64,000 bases of DNA. Source: Gordonia jacobaea (GTDB taxonomy: Bacteria; Actinomycetota; Actinomycetes; Mycobacteriales; Mycobacteriaceae). The notes below the pieces were generated by a model. It worked only from the letters and a program-made list of their open reading frames with translations, searched no databases and was not told the DNA's origin. Location of the stretch: contig NZ_LDTZ01000016.1 of the NCBI RefSeq assembly GCF_001186365.1, positions 124,001-188,000 of the forward strand. The letters run 5' to 3'. The position numbers and the translations under genes are program-made. The first letter of the stretch is position 1; the number at the start of each line of letters is the position of its first letter. Positions 44,082-53,800 of this stretch are shown here, piece after piece.

Positions 44082-45494
44082 ATGGCAGATCAGGAGACGG
44101 CTCGGGTTGCACATGGTCGTGTTGCGCAGGGTCGCGGTGCACTCATGGCCACCGTGTTCCTGCTGCAATTCCTTGTGGCGATGGACATTTCGCTCGTCAA
44201 CATCGCGCTGCCCGCCATGCGCGCCGATCTCGGATTCACCGACGCGGGTTTGCAGTGGGTGGTCACCGCGTACCTGTTGACCTTCGCAGGGTTCATGCTC
44301 CTCGGCGGGAGGATCGGCGATCTGTGGGGGCGTCGAACCTCGGTTCTCGTCGGGTTGTCCGTCTTCGCGGTGGCGAGCATCGTCGGCGGATGTGCCGGGA
44401 GCGCAGGGGTTCTCGTCGCCGCGCGGGCGGTGCAGGGTGTCGCGGGAGCGCTGTTGGCTCCGGCGTCGTTGGCGCTGGTGGCCACCATCGACGACCCAGC
44501 CGTTCGCGCACGGGCGATGGGCCTGTGGGGTGGTGCCGGTGCAGCGGGAGGTGCGCTGGGCGTGGTGCTCAGCGGGGTGCTCACGCAGTGGTGGTCGTGG
44601 CGAGCGGTTCTCCTCGTCAACGTCCCGATCATCGTCATCGCGATGGTCGCTGCGCTGCGCGGAATCTCGCGTCGCGACGTCGGACGTACCACGCGGCTCG
44701 ATGTTCCCGGCGCGGTCACCGTGACCCTCGGCGTTGCTGCCCTTGTCTATGCCGTGAGCGCTGGTGGCGATCGCGGGTGGGGATCGTGGCAGGCAGTCGG
44801 CGGATTCGTCGCCGCTGCAGTGCTATTGGCGATCTTCGTGGCGATCGAGCGATCGGCGTCGCATCCGTTGATGCCTCCGGGCCTGATGCGAAAACGAAGC
44901 GTGCTGGGCGCCAACGTGTTCGGATTCATGGTCGCCGCGGGGCAACTCGCCGCCTTCTACTTCTGCTCGCTCTATATCCAAACCGTATGGGGTGTCGAGA
45001 GTGCGCTGACGGGAGTGCTCTTCCTACCGTTCTGCGTCTTCGTCGTCGTGGGAATCTCGGTGGCACAACGACTTTCCGCGCGCATCGGAGCGCGGATGGC
45101 GATCGTGGCTTTCGGTATTGTTGCCGCCATTGGCCTCGGGCTGTTCGCGACGATGCCTGCGCAATTCGACTTCTGGCTCGGAATCCTGCTGCCGTCCGCG
45201 GTGACGGCTGTCGGGATCGGCGGCTCGATGGTGCTGATCGGAGCGGTCGCAACCGAAGGGGTGTCACCCGACGACGTCGGCGTGGCCTCGGGCGTGGTGA
45301 ACAGTTCGCGGCAACTCGGCGGCACCATCGGACTGGCAGTCCTGGTGGCCGTGGCCAGCGGGTACGCGGTGCCGCGCGAGGGTTTTCAGGCGGGCTTCCT
45401 GCTCGGCGCGGTCCTGCTGGTGGTCGGGAGCCTCGCGGCGTGGCTCATCCTGCCGCGGCGTCGGAGACGCGATTCCGCGGGAGCGTCGGCGTAG
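44082..45494 (+). CDS. MFS transporter, DHA2 (14-TMS drug:proton antiporter) family
   Basis: 470 residues with about 14 hydrophobic helices. Motifs: LDI-type start (FLVAMDISLVNIALPAMRADLG), motif A GGRIGDLWGRRTSVLVG between helices 2 and 3, motif C-like GGALGVVLSGVLTQWWSWRAVLLVNVP. This pattern is that of QacA/LfrA/EmrB-type exporters. Exports hydrophobic compounds with proton antiport at the plasma membrane. Probably regulated by the adjacent TetR. It ends inside the first copy of the 21-bp tandem repeat. Confidence 0.9.
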   Translation: MADQETARVAHGRVAQGRGALMATVFLLQFLVAMDISLVNIALPAMRADLGFTDAGLQWVVTAYLLTFAGFMLLGGRIGDLWGRRTSVLVGLSVFAVASIVGGCAGSAGVLVAARAVQGVAGALLAPASLALVATIDDPAVRARAMGLWGGAGAAGGALGVVLSGVLTQWWSWRAVLLVNVPIIVIAMVAALRGISRRDVGRTTRLDVPGAVTVTLGVAALVYAVSAGGDRGWGSWQAVGGFVAAAVLLAIFVAIERSASHPLMPPGLMRKRSVLGANVFGFMVAAGQLAAFYFCSLYIQTVWGVESALTGVLFLPFCVFVVVGISVAQRLSARIGARMAIVAFGIVAAIGLGLFATMPAQFDFWLGILLPSAVTAVGIGGSMVLIGAVATEGVSPDDVGVASGVVNSSRQLGGTIGLAVLVAVASGYAVPREGFQAGFLLGAVLLVVGSLAAWLILPRRRRRDSAGASA

Positions 45495-45598
45495 CGCACG
45501 GTCGGCGTTCTAGAGCGCACGGTCGACGGTTTGGAGTGCCCAGTCGACGGTTTGGAGCGCACGGTCGAAGCTATAAGGCGCCCAGTCGATCCCGTGTC
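45494..45598. repeat. 21-bp tandem repeat, five copies
   Basis: Units start at 45494, 45515, 45536, 45557 and 45578, giving a strict 21-bp period. The consensus begins GCGCACGGTCGACGGTTTGG; copies 3 and 5 have CCC-A in place of CAC-G. The array begins at the last base of the MFS stop codon and ends at the stop codon of the convergent hydrolase. Confidence 0.88.
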
Positions 45599-46373
45599 AG
45601 TTCTTCCGCGCGGCGATGACGTGGGCGGTGGCGGCGGGGTCGGGGCGGTGTCCCACGGACTCGGGGACGCGTACGAGTTCGGCGCCGCTGATCGCTTCGG
45701 CCAGGCGTGGCGCGGCCGCTTCGAGGAGCGGGAAGGTGTCGGAGCCGAGGAGGATCGTGACCGGCATGGTGATGGTGAGCATCTGCGGGGTCGGTTGCGA
45801 GAGGTCGCGCGCGAGCGTCGCGTCGTAGACCACCGACTGTGCGATCGCCAGCAGGCCGTCGAACATCGGACTGTCCCGGATCTGCTCGACGATCGCGGGT
45901 GGGAGGCCGACGCCTTCGAGTTGGAACGTCGTCACGGCGTCGGCGCGCCGGCCGTCGTCGACCATCTGTTGGAGTCTGTCGGGGAGGTCGTTTGCGGGGT
46001 CGTCCTCGCCGAAGCGGAACGGAGGTTCGGAGAGGAAGAGGTGGTCGATCGGTACGCCCCGCGACGCGGCGAACAGTGCGAGGATCGCGCCCGACGAGTG
46101 CCCGAGTACGGCGGCTCTGCCGCCGGTTGCGGAGATGACGGCGGCCAGATCCTCGGCCTCGCGCTCCGGCGAGTACGGCCGGGTGTCGCCACTGTCTCCA
46201 CGGGCGCGTCGATCGAAGACGACGCCGGTGAAGCCCGCGTCGGCGAGTGCCTGCGCCAGCGGCGCGGCGTCGGACGCTTTCGACATCGCACCGTTGACCA
46301 CGACGACCACGGGGCCGGCGCCAATCGTGTCGTACGCGATGGGTGTGCCGTCTTCAGATGTGACGTGGGCCAT
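45597..46373 (-). CDS. Alpha/beta hydrolase
   Basis: 258 residues. VVVVVNGAMSKASDAAPLAQALADAGFTGVVFDRRARGDSGDTRPY, nucleophile elbow GHSSGA (about residue 93-98) and a late His in SVGHRPDP give a complete Ser-Asp-His arrangement. The oxyanion HG is replaced by NGA. It resembles small-molecule hydrolases of the VOC/alpha-beta type. ATG at 46373; a TTG at 46385 is possible. Last gene after the membrane protein with 18 bp between, so likely co-transcribed. Confidence 0.82.
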   Translation of the reverse strand: MAHVTSEDGTPIAYDTIGAGPVVVVVNGAMSKASDAAPLAQALADAGFTGVVFDRRARGDSGDTRPYSPEREAEDLAAVISATGGRAAVLGHSSGAILALFAASRGVPIDHLFLSEPPFRFGEDDPANDLPDRLQQMVDDGRRADAVTTFQLEGVGLPPAIVEQIRDSPMFDGLLAIAQSVVYDATLARDLSQPTPQMLTITMPVTILLGSDTFPLLEAAAPRLAEAISGAELVRVPESVGHRPDPAATAHVIAARKN

Positions 46374-46391
46374 ATCACCATTCAACCAAAA

Positions 46392-47189
46392 TCAGCCCCG
46401 CTCGACGTCGAGGAGATACTCGCGGAGACGATCGCGGTGCCTGCTCACCCACCAGACACCGAACCGATGTGCGCCGTACCAGATCGCCGCGGTGACCAGG
46501 ACAGCCAGCATCGCGCACAGCGCGAACTCGGTGTCGGTCTGTGCGGTGTCCCATCCCTGGCGGTTCGTGAGCTTCCAGATGGCGACCGGAGCGACGACGA
46601 TCAGGGCGAACGCGAGCGGGAAGATCAGGTTCGGCATGGCGATCAACAGCCCCCAGCGGACGATCACCTGACGGAAACGCCGCCTGTTCTGCCAGCGCCA
46701 CCGGAGAGAGCGCTGATGGTAGGGAAACGTGACGCCGACCAGGCCGCTCACCGCGAGCGCACCGAAAGGCACCACCGCGACCGCGAGTATGACCTCGATG
46801 GCGAACCGCCAGTGCGTGTGTTGCGTCAGCGCGATTGCCACCGCGATGACGGTGCACAGCGGACCGATGATCAACCAGACAGCCAGAACCTTCGCGCGCA
46901 GCAGTGCGGTGAGTTCGGCGGGATCGTCGATCGCGGCGAGAGCTCGTTCCGGGTCGCTGGTCAGTACGTTGGTGACGAACGCGTCGGTGTACATCCATCC
47001 CGCGAGCGCATACGGCAGACCCTCAGGACCGGTGAAGGTGAAGAACCACGATCGGGGGACGACGTACCAGAGGAACAGCACGATCGCTGCGCTCGACGCC
47101 ACGGACAACAGGAGATCGCCGGGATGCCGCACGATATGCGTGACTTCGGCTCGGATCGCGGCACGCGTGGTGGGTGTGACCGCCTGCAT
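46392..47189 (-). CDS. Multi-spanning membrane protein of unknown function
   Basis: 265 residues with six or so membrane helices: about 28-45, 102-125, 130-152, 180-203 and 222-240, with basic loops such as RSLRWRWQNRRRFRQ. The layout is reminiscent of ABC-2 type permeases but no ATPase is nearby and I cannot support that name. Sits 44 bp downstream of the AI-2E family gene on the same strand and upstream of the alpha/beta hydrolase. Confidence 0.65.
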   Translation of the reverse strand: MQAVTPTTRAAIRAEVTHIVRHPGDLLLSVASSAAIVLFLWYVVPRSWFFTFTGPEGLPYALAGWMYTDAFVTNVLTSDPERALAAIDDPAELTALLRAKVLAVWLIIGPLCTVIAVAIALTQHTHWRFAIEVILAVAVVPFGALAVSGLVGVTFPYHQRSLRWRWQNRRRFRQVIVRWGLLIAMPNLIFPLAFALIVVAPVAIWKLTNRQGWDTAQTDTEFALCAMLAVLVTAAIWYGAHRFGVWWVSRHRDRLREYLLDVERG

Positions 47190-47233
47190 GCGGTGAGGAT
47201 AGTTGGTCGAGCTGCGAATTTCCGGCGGCCGTC

Positions 47234-48376
47234 TCAGGTTCCGTCGGCCGCGGGAATGCCCACATCACCGTCGGCGTCGGGTTCACCGGAATCGACGTCC
47301 CCAGCAGCGCTGCGATGAGTGCGGATGACTTCCACCGACTTGACCGTCGCCGCGAGAAGTGGGGCTCCGAGGACCATGCCGAGCAACCCGGCGGCGGTGC
47401 CTGCCACCATCGTCGCGAGCAATACGGCCATCGGGTGAAGCTGCAACGACGAGCCGAGTGCCCACGAACTGACGGCGCTCTGCACGGTGCCGTTGGAGAT
47501 GACGAAGGTGATGGCGAGAATCAGTGCGGCAGTGGGGCCGTTGGAACCCAGTGCGATCAACACCACGAACGCCCCGGTGATCCAGGCGCCGACGAACGGG
47601 ATGAAGGATAGGAAGAAGTAGAGCACGAAGATCGGAATTGCCAGCGGCACACCAAGAATCACCAGCGGGACCATGAAGATCGGTGCCGTCAGCACAGCCG
47701 TGAGCGCTGTGCCCCTGAAGTAGCCGCGAACCGATTGTCGGGTCACGGTGACGACCCCGTTGATCTCGGCCGGATCCGCGCCGGTCATGCGTGCCAGGAA
47801 TGCGGGAAAACGGTCGGCATCGCGCAGCGCGAAGAAGAGGAAGAAGAGTGCGAAGAAGATGCCGATCAGCAGCGTGATGGCGCCATAGAACGTACTACTG
47901 AGCGATGCGAGAGCACCGAGCCCCACCTCGCGGGTGTGACTCTCGAGCGCGGTGCGCGCGTCCTCGAGCCACCGCGGGTCGATGTCGAGTTCGCCTACCC
48001 ACCGTGTGAACGAGCGCCAGCCGAGCAGCGCTTGACCGTAGATGTCCGACCACTGGTCGACGACGCCCCAGATCACGATCGTGATCGTCCCGGCGCCGAC
48101 GAGGATCGCGACGAGCAGCGCGAGGAAGACCGCGACTGTGGATGGCACGCCCATGCGGGTCAGTCGAGCGACGAGCGGTTCGAGTACCACGCTGATGATC
48201 ACCGCGACGACGAGCGGGATCAGGATTCCACTCACCGCACCCAGCGCAAGCGCAGCGACGACTACGAGGGCAATGATGCCGAGTACGCACCAACTGGCCA
48301 CCCCGATACGACGCAGATTCAGCGTCGCCTTCGGACCGGGATTCGCAGTAGCTGACGTGGCAGATGGCTCTTTCAC
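47234..48376 (-). CDS. AI-2E family transporter (UPF0118)
   Basis: 380 residues. Two N-terminal membrane helices (VLGIIALVVVAALALGAVSGILIPLVVAVIISVVLEPLV), a third VFLALLVAILVGAGTITIVIWGV, a middle soluble stretch (LEDARTALESHTREVGLG), then LLIGIFFALFFLFFALRD and the family-typical YFRGTALTAVLTAPIFMVPLVILGVPLAIPIFVLYFFLSFIPFVGAWITG near the C-terminus. Members export AI-2 or act as Na+/H+ antiporters; the substrate is not fixed by sequence. First gene of a probable three-gene group with the membrane protein and hydrolase. Confidence 0.88.
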   Translation of the reverse strand: MKEPSATSATANPGPKATLNLRRIGVASWCVLGIIALVVVAALALGAVSGILIPLVVAVIISVVLEPLVARLTRMGVPSTVAVFLALLVAILVGAGTITIVIWGVVDQWSDIYGQALLGWRSFTRWVGELDIDPRWLEDARTALESHTREVGLGALASLSSTFYGAITLLIGIFFALFFLFFALRDADRFPAFLARMTGADPAEINGVVTVTRQSVRGYFRGTALTAVLTAPIFMVPLVILGVPLAIPIFVLYFFLSFIPFVGAWITGAFVVLIALGSNGPTAALILAITFVISNGTVQSAVSSWALGSSLQLHPMAVLLATMVAGTAAGLLGMVLGAPLLAATVKSVEVIRTHRSAAGDVDSGEPDADGDVGIPAADGT

Positions 48377-48422
48377 CCCAGCAGGCTATCGGCAGCGCGC
48401 CGAATCGGCGCCTCAAATGGAA

Positions 48423-48498
48423 CGGCCCGGCCGCGTCGGGGTGTCCGTCGCGGCCGGGCCGGGTAGGGGGTGGAGTCACGGCGGGGCGGGCCCGTGAC
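48423..48498 (-). terminator. Double stem-loop terminator after alcohol dehydrogenase
   Basis: Reading from the minus strand, GTCACGG...CCGTGAC (48475-48481/48492-48498) follows the dehydrogenase stop by 12 bp. A second, stronger stem of CGGCCCGGCCGCG with CGCGGCCGGGCCG (48423-48435/48449-48461; 13 perfect pairs) comes next. They separate this gene from the AI-2E gene on the same strand. Confidence 0.78.
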
Positions 48499-48510
48499 AC
48501 CAGGGGGTGA

Positions 48511-49623
48511 TCAGTCGTCGTGGATGATCACACCGCGAATGTTCTTGCCGTCGCGCAGATCCTGGTAGCCCTCGTTGACCTGCTCGAGCGTGTAGGTCTG
48601 GGTGACCAGTTCGTCGAGCTTGAGCTGGCCGGCGTCGTAGAGGCGGAGCAGGCGGACGATGTCGTACTGCGGATTGGCCGAACCGAACAACGAGCCCTTG
48701 ATGGTCTTCTCGTTGAGGGTGAGGTCGATGCCGGGCCAATGCACCGTGAACTTCGCGGGACTCGAGAGTCCGACGATCACGACCTGGCCACCCTTGCCGA
48801 TGGAGCCGATCGCCGCGGACACCACGTCTTCGTCGACGGTGCCGACGGTGACGATCGCGGCGTCTGCACCCTGACCCCAGGACAGTTCGGTGATCTTCTC
48901 CTGAGCCTCTGCCGCAGATGCGAAAGCGTGTGTGGCGCCGAACTTCACGGCGGTGTCACGTTTGAACGCGACAGGGTCGACGACGACGACGTACTTGGCT
49001 CCGGCGTGTACAGCGCCCTGCACCGCGTTGATACCGATGCCGCCGATGCCGTAGATGACCACGATGTCGCCCGCGCGGACGTTGCCCGCGTAGACCGCCG
49101 AACCCCACCCGGTCGGCACGCCGCAGCCGACGAGGACGGCCTTGTCCAGCGGCAGCCAGTCGTCGACCTTGACCACCGAGTGCTCGCTGATCGTCGCGCG
49201 CTCGCTGAACGTGCCCAGCATGCACATGCCGCCGAAGTCCTGGCCGCCGCCGTGGAAGCGGAACGTGCCGTCGGGCAGCATGCCTTCGAGGATGGTGGCG
49301 CCCATGTCGCACAACGACTGTCGGCCCGTCGAGCAGTAGCGGCATGTGCCGCAACTCGGTACGAACGAGCAGACCACGTGATCGCCCGGCTTGACCTTGG
49401 TGACGCCGGGGCCGATCTCCTCGATGATGCCCGACCCCTCGTGGCCGCCGACCATCGGATAGCGCGGCGGCAGGTCGCCATCGGTGAGGTGGAGGTCGGA
49501 GTGGCACAGGCCCGCGGCGGTGTACTTGATCAGTACCTCGCCTTCCTTGGGGCCGTCGAGGTCGAGTTCCATGATCTCGAATGGCTTGCCCGCGTCGAGC
49601 AGTACGGCGGCTTTGGTTTTCAC
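48511..49623 (-). CDS. NDMA-dependent alcohol dehydrogenase (zinc MDR, Rxyl_3153 type)
   Basis: 370 residues. Catalytic zinc Cys in AAGLCHSDLHL, GGHEGSG, structural zinc cysteines in CGTCRYCSTGRQSLC, and nucleotide loop VVIYGIGGIGINAVQGAVHAG. MKTKAAVLLDAGKPFEIMELDLDGPKEGEVLIKYTAAG is the standard opening of the actinobacterial group whose activity is assayed with N,N-dimethyl-4-nitrosoaniline. GTG start at 49623 with GGAG about 8 bases upstream. It oxidises alcohols with tightly bound NAD. Follows the aldehyde dehydrogenase by 43 bp, so alcohol is taken to acid in two coupled steps. Confidence 0.9.
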   Translation of the reverse strand: MKTKAAVLLDAGKPFEIMELDLDGPKEGEVLIKYTAAGLCHSDLHLTDGDLPPRYPMVGGHEGSGIIEEIGPGVTKVKPGDHVVCSFVPSCGTCRYCSTGRQSLCDMGATILEGMLPDGTFRFHGGGQDFGGMCMLGTFSERATISEHSVVKVDDWLPLDKAVLVGCGVPTGWGSAVYAGNVRAGDIVVIYGIGGIGINAVQGAVHAGAKYVVVVDPVAFKRDTAVKFGATHAFASAAEAQEKITELSWGQGADAAIVTVGTVDEDVVSAAIGSIGKGGQVVIVGLSSPAKFTVHWPGIDLTLNEKTIKGSLFGSANPQYDIVRLLRLYDAGQLKLDELVTQTYTLEQVNEGYQDLRDGKNIRGVIIHDD

Positions 49624-49666
49624 GGCTATTTCTCCTTGTGAATCAGTGGTGGATCGGGGTGTCGAA

Positions 49667-51163
<1,497 letters not shown>

Positions 51164-51183
51164 GCGTCCTCCTGCTCGAGCGT

Positions 51184-51199
51184 GCAGATCGTGATCTGC
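51184..51199. promoter_or_regulatory. Palindrome upstream of aldehyde/alcohol dehydrogenase operon
   Basis: GCAGATC-GT-GATCTGC is a perfect 7-bp inverted repeat ending 20 bp before the aldehyde dehydrogenase start. It is a candidate operator for the TetR encoded just upstream, or an activator site for the AcoR-like regulator. Confidence 0.5.
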
Positions 51200-51338
51200 G
51201 TCATAGACGCGGATCTCTCTATAGTTCTGCCACTGCTCGCGCGGGACGAAGTGTCCAGAAACTGAACACTGCGATGAACACACGTCGGGACCGTGCCGAC
51301 GGGTGACCCGCGAAGAGGGGGCCGGCGCGTCGACCCGT

Positions 51339-51986
51339 CTAATCGGAGTCGGCCCGCGGCAGGCTGCCCACCGTGTGGAGTGCAATGTCGACGTACTTTT
51401 CCGCCACCAACTGCGGGGTCAGCGGCCCGTCGTCGTGAAACCATCGCGGGATCGATTGGCACATGGCGAGAACCGCTCTGGTGGTTTCGGCGACGTCGCT
51501 GACGTGCATGACGCCGGTGGCTGTTCCGGTCTGCACGATGTCGAGGACCAGATCTTCGATCCCCTTGCGAAACACGCGATATCGCAACCGGTTCTCGGAG
51601 CTCGCATATCGAATCTCGCCTTCGACAGCCGCCAGCCGGACTCGACCCGTCATGACCAGGACGATCGATTCGATGACGTTGGCCAACTCGGTGACCGGGT
51701 CTCCCGCTGCAGCAGCCCTGGCAGCGTGGGCTCGCGCGAGCACGTCGCCGGTCGAGTACTCCAGAAGGGCCAGCAGGATGCCCTCTTTGCTCTTGTGGTG
51801 GTAGTAGAGGGCAGGGACCGTGACACCGACCTTCGCGGCGATCTGCCGCACGGAGGTGCCATGAAATCCGTTGTCGTAGAACGCCTCGAGCGCTGCCTGC
51901 AGGATCGGTGACAGCTCCGGTGGGTCGACGCGACGCCAACCGGGCGGCGTCGTGTCAGCATCCGCTCCCGCGGTCGACGCCGTCAT
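51339..51986 (-). CDS. TetR family transcriptional regulator
   Basis: 215 residues. ILQAALEAFYDNGFHGTSVRQIAAKVGVTVPALYYHHKSKEGILLALLEY (28-77) is a TetR_N domain; the YYHHKSKEGILLALLE recognition region is like that of regulators of fatty acid and alcohol use. The C-terminal domain begins TGDVLARAHAARAAAAGDPV and resembles the KstR-type C-terminal group. Same strand as the ALDH/ADH operon with a 175-bp gap, and an inverted repeat lies directly before its own start. Confidence 0.85.
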   Translation of the reverse strand: MTASTAGADADTTPPGWRRVDPPELSPILQAALEAFYDNGFHGTSVRQIAAKVGVTVPALYYHHKSKEGILLALLEYSTGDVLARAHAARAAAAGDPVTELANVIESIVLVMTGRVRLAAVEGEIRYASSENRLRYRVFRKGIEDLVLDIVQTGTATGVMHVSDVAETTRAVLAMCQSIPRWFHDDGPLTPQLVAEKYVDIALHTVGSLPRADSD

Positions 51987-51998
51987 GAGGACCCTAAC

Positions 51999-52010
51999 TA
52001 TCGCTCGATA
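51999..52010. promoter_or_regulatory. Inverted repeat before tetR gene
   Basis: TATCG-CT-CGATA with flanking AAC/AGTT extends to an imperfect repeat around 51996-52014, 13-24 bp before the TetR start. Position and AT-richness suggest an autoregulatory operator. Confidence 0.55.
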
Positions 52011-52041
52011 AGTTCGGGTTCATCCTAGCGCGAGGCGGCCC

Positions 52042-53697
52042 TCAGATCCCCAGTGCGCGGATGCGCGCGTACAGGGTGGTGCGGCTGATGCCCAGGTCGC
52101 GGGCCGCGTGCACCTTGTTGCCGGTGTGCCGGTCGAGTGCCTCGAGAATGGCTGCGCGCTCGGCTTGTTCGCGTCCGGAGAGGTGGGCTGCCCGGCTGGT
52201 CGTGCGATGGTCGGCGGGCAGATCGGCGGGTTCGATCGCCCGCGCGCCACGAGCCTCGCACGAGCGCACGGCCCGCCGCAGCACCGAGGACAGTTCGACG
52301 AGGTTCCCGGGCCACTCCTGGCAGACGAGGGCCTCCAGCGTCGGCGCGCTGACCGAGTGCACCGGGGGTGAACCTGGTGCTGTTCCCGGGGCGATGTCGG
52401 TGAGCATCTCGTCGACGATGTCGGCCAGTTCGGAGGTGCGGTTGCGCAGCGCGGGGACGTCGATGCGCGTGGCGCACCTGGCAGTCAGTGCCGCGACGGT
52501 GGTTCGCGACTGATCCGGCGGCCCGGCGACGAGGACGAGCGGCGCTGTCTTGTCCGCCGTGCGGCACGCGGCCGCCAGGATGGTGAGCGACCTGTCGTCG
52601 AGCAGGTCGACGCCGTCGACGATCAGCGCGCGTGAGCGGCGTCGTGAATCGCCGATCAGGGCGCCGATGTCCGGCTGGTCGCCGGTGATCAACAGCTCGG
52701 CGACGTCGACGGTCATGGCGTCGGGTCCGGCCATCGAGCGAGCTCTGGTGCTGCGTCCGGTTCCGGGTTCGCCGGTGATCGCGGTGGTGGCCTGTCGCGT
52801 CGACGGCAGGTCGGTGCGGACCATCGGCCGTGCGGTCGACGCGTTGGGTCGCAGACCGAACAGCGCCGCCCCGCGGGCACCCACGACGGGTGTGGCGAGC
52901 ACCTCGACGTCGACGCCGGATGCAAGGACCAGTTGCAGGGTGGTCTCCCGTAGTGCGGGGTCGGCGGCGACCGCACGTAATGCCGCGATATCGGTCGGCG
53001 AGAGTAGTTCTGCCGCACGTGAATTGGTGAGTTGCAGGTCTTCGCTGATCGCAGCGACGGCGACGTCGCGACGGGGTGCCGCGCGCTGGAATGCGTCGAG
53101 AACCCGACGCTGCTGGGCGCGTGAGCGGTCGAGGAGGCGGTCGGCGATATCGCCGACGATGCCGGTCACGAGGGGTACGGCAAGAGGGTTCATGCGGTCG
53201 GCGATCTCCGTCATGCACAGGATGCCTGCGAGGCGACGGGTGGCCGGGTGGATGATGGGCGCGCCAAAGCAGCTGAGCGACTTGAACTGCTCCAGGTAAT
53301 GCTCGCGTCCGTTGACGGCCAATCCCCGACGTATCTCGGCGGGCGTGCCCAGCGCCGTGGTGCCGACGGTCTCCTCGCCGAGGTCGACGCCGGGTGTTGC
53401 GCCGACCCTGTCGAGTGCACGGTCGACGGTGGTGCCGAGGCAGACGCGGGAGACCATCCGGCACTCATGGTCGACGAGCAGTAGTGACGTGCCGGTGTCT
53501 GCGAGGCGTGCGGCGGCGTCGTCGAGAACTGGGCGAGCGGCGTCGAGTAGGACATCCGAGCGTGAGGCGTCGTCGACGAGCTCGGGGAGCGGGCTGTCGG
53601 GTTGGACGCCGGACAGCGCGGAGCGGCGCCACGACTGCGCGATCACAGCGCGTTGCGGCGCACTCTCCGATGAGGCGAACGATGTGTCGATGGTCAC
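52042..53697 (-). CDS. AcoR-like GAF/Fis-type regulator with degenerate AAA+ domain
   Basis: 551 residues. N-terminal GAF sensory domain (about 60-200; LLLVDHECRMVSRV, GVDLGEETVGTTALGTP, FGAPIIHPATRRLAGILCMTE). A shortened central domain with a Walker-A-like GEPGTGRST (Lys replaced by Arg) and a Walker-B-like RALIVDGVDLLDD. A C-terminal Fis-type HTH, REQAERAAILEALDRHTGNKVHAARDLGISRTTLYARIRALGI. The GAFTGA loop needed to contact sigma-54 is missing, in line with the absence of sigma-54 in actinobacteria. Probably an activator of the nearby alcohol/aldehyde operon, as related proteins accompany NDMA-type dehydrogenases. Confidence 0.85.
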   Translation of the reverse strand: MTIDTSFASSESAPQRAVIAQSWRRSALSGVQPDSPLPELVDDASRSDVLLDAARPVLDDAAARLADTGTSLLLVDHECRMVSRVCLGTTVDRALDRVGATPGVDLGEETVGTTALGTPAEIRRGLAVNGREHYLEQFKSLSCFGAPIIHPATRRLAGILCMTEIADRMNPLAVPLVTGIVGDIADRLLDRSRAQQRRVLDAFQRAAPRRDVAVAAISEDLQLTNSRAAELLSPTDIAALRAVAADPALRETTLQLVLASGVDVEVLATPVVGARGAALFGLRPNASTARPMVRTDLPSTRQATTAITGEPGTGRSTRARSMAGPDAMTVDVAELLITGDQPDIGALIGDSRRRSRALIVDGVDLLDDRSLTILAAACRTADKTAPLVLVAGPPDQSRTTVAALTARCATRIDVPALRNRTSELADIVDEMLTDIAPGTAPGSPPVHSVSAPTLEALVCQEWPGNLVELSSVLRRAVRSCEARGARAIEPADLPADHRTTSRAAHLSGREQAERAAILEALDRHTGNKVHAARDLGISRTTLYARIRALGI

Positions 53698-53800
53698 AAC
53701 ATGACACAGAATCGTCGCGAATGAAAGGTTGCGTGCCAGGGTCGTCGCCGGATGCGCGCACCGACCCGTTCATGGCCGAACTGTTCACTACGGTGGGGGA

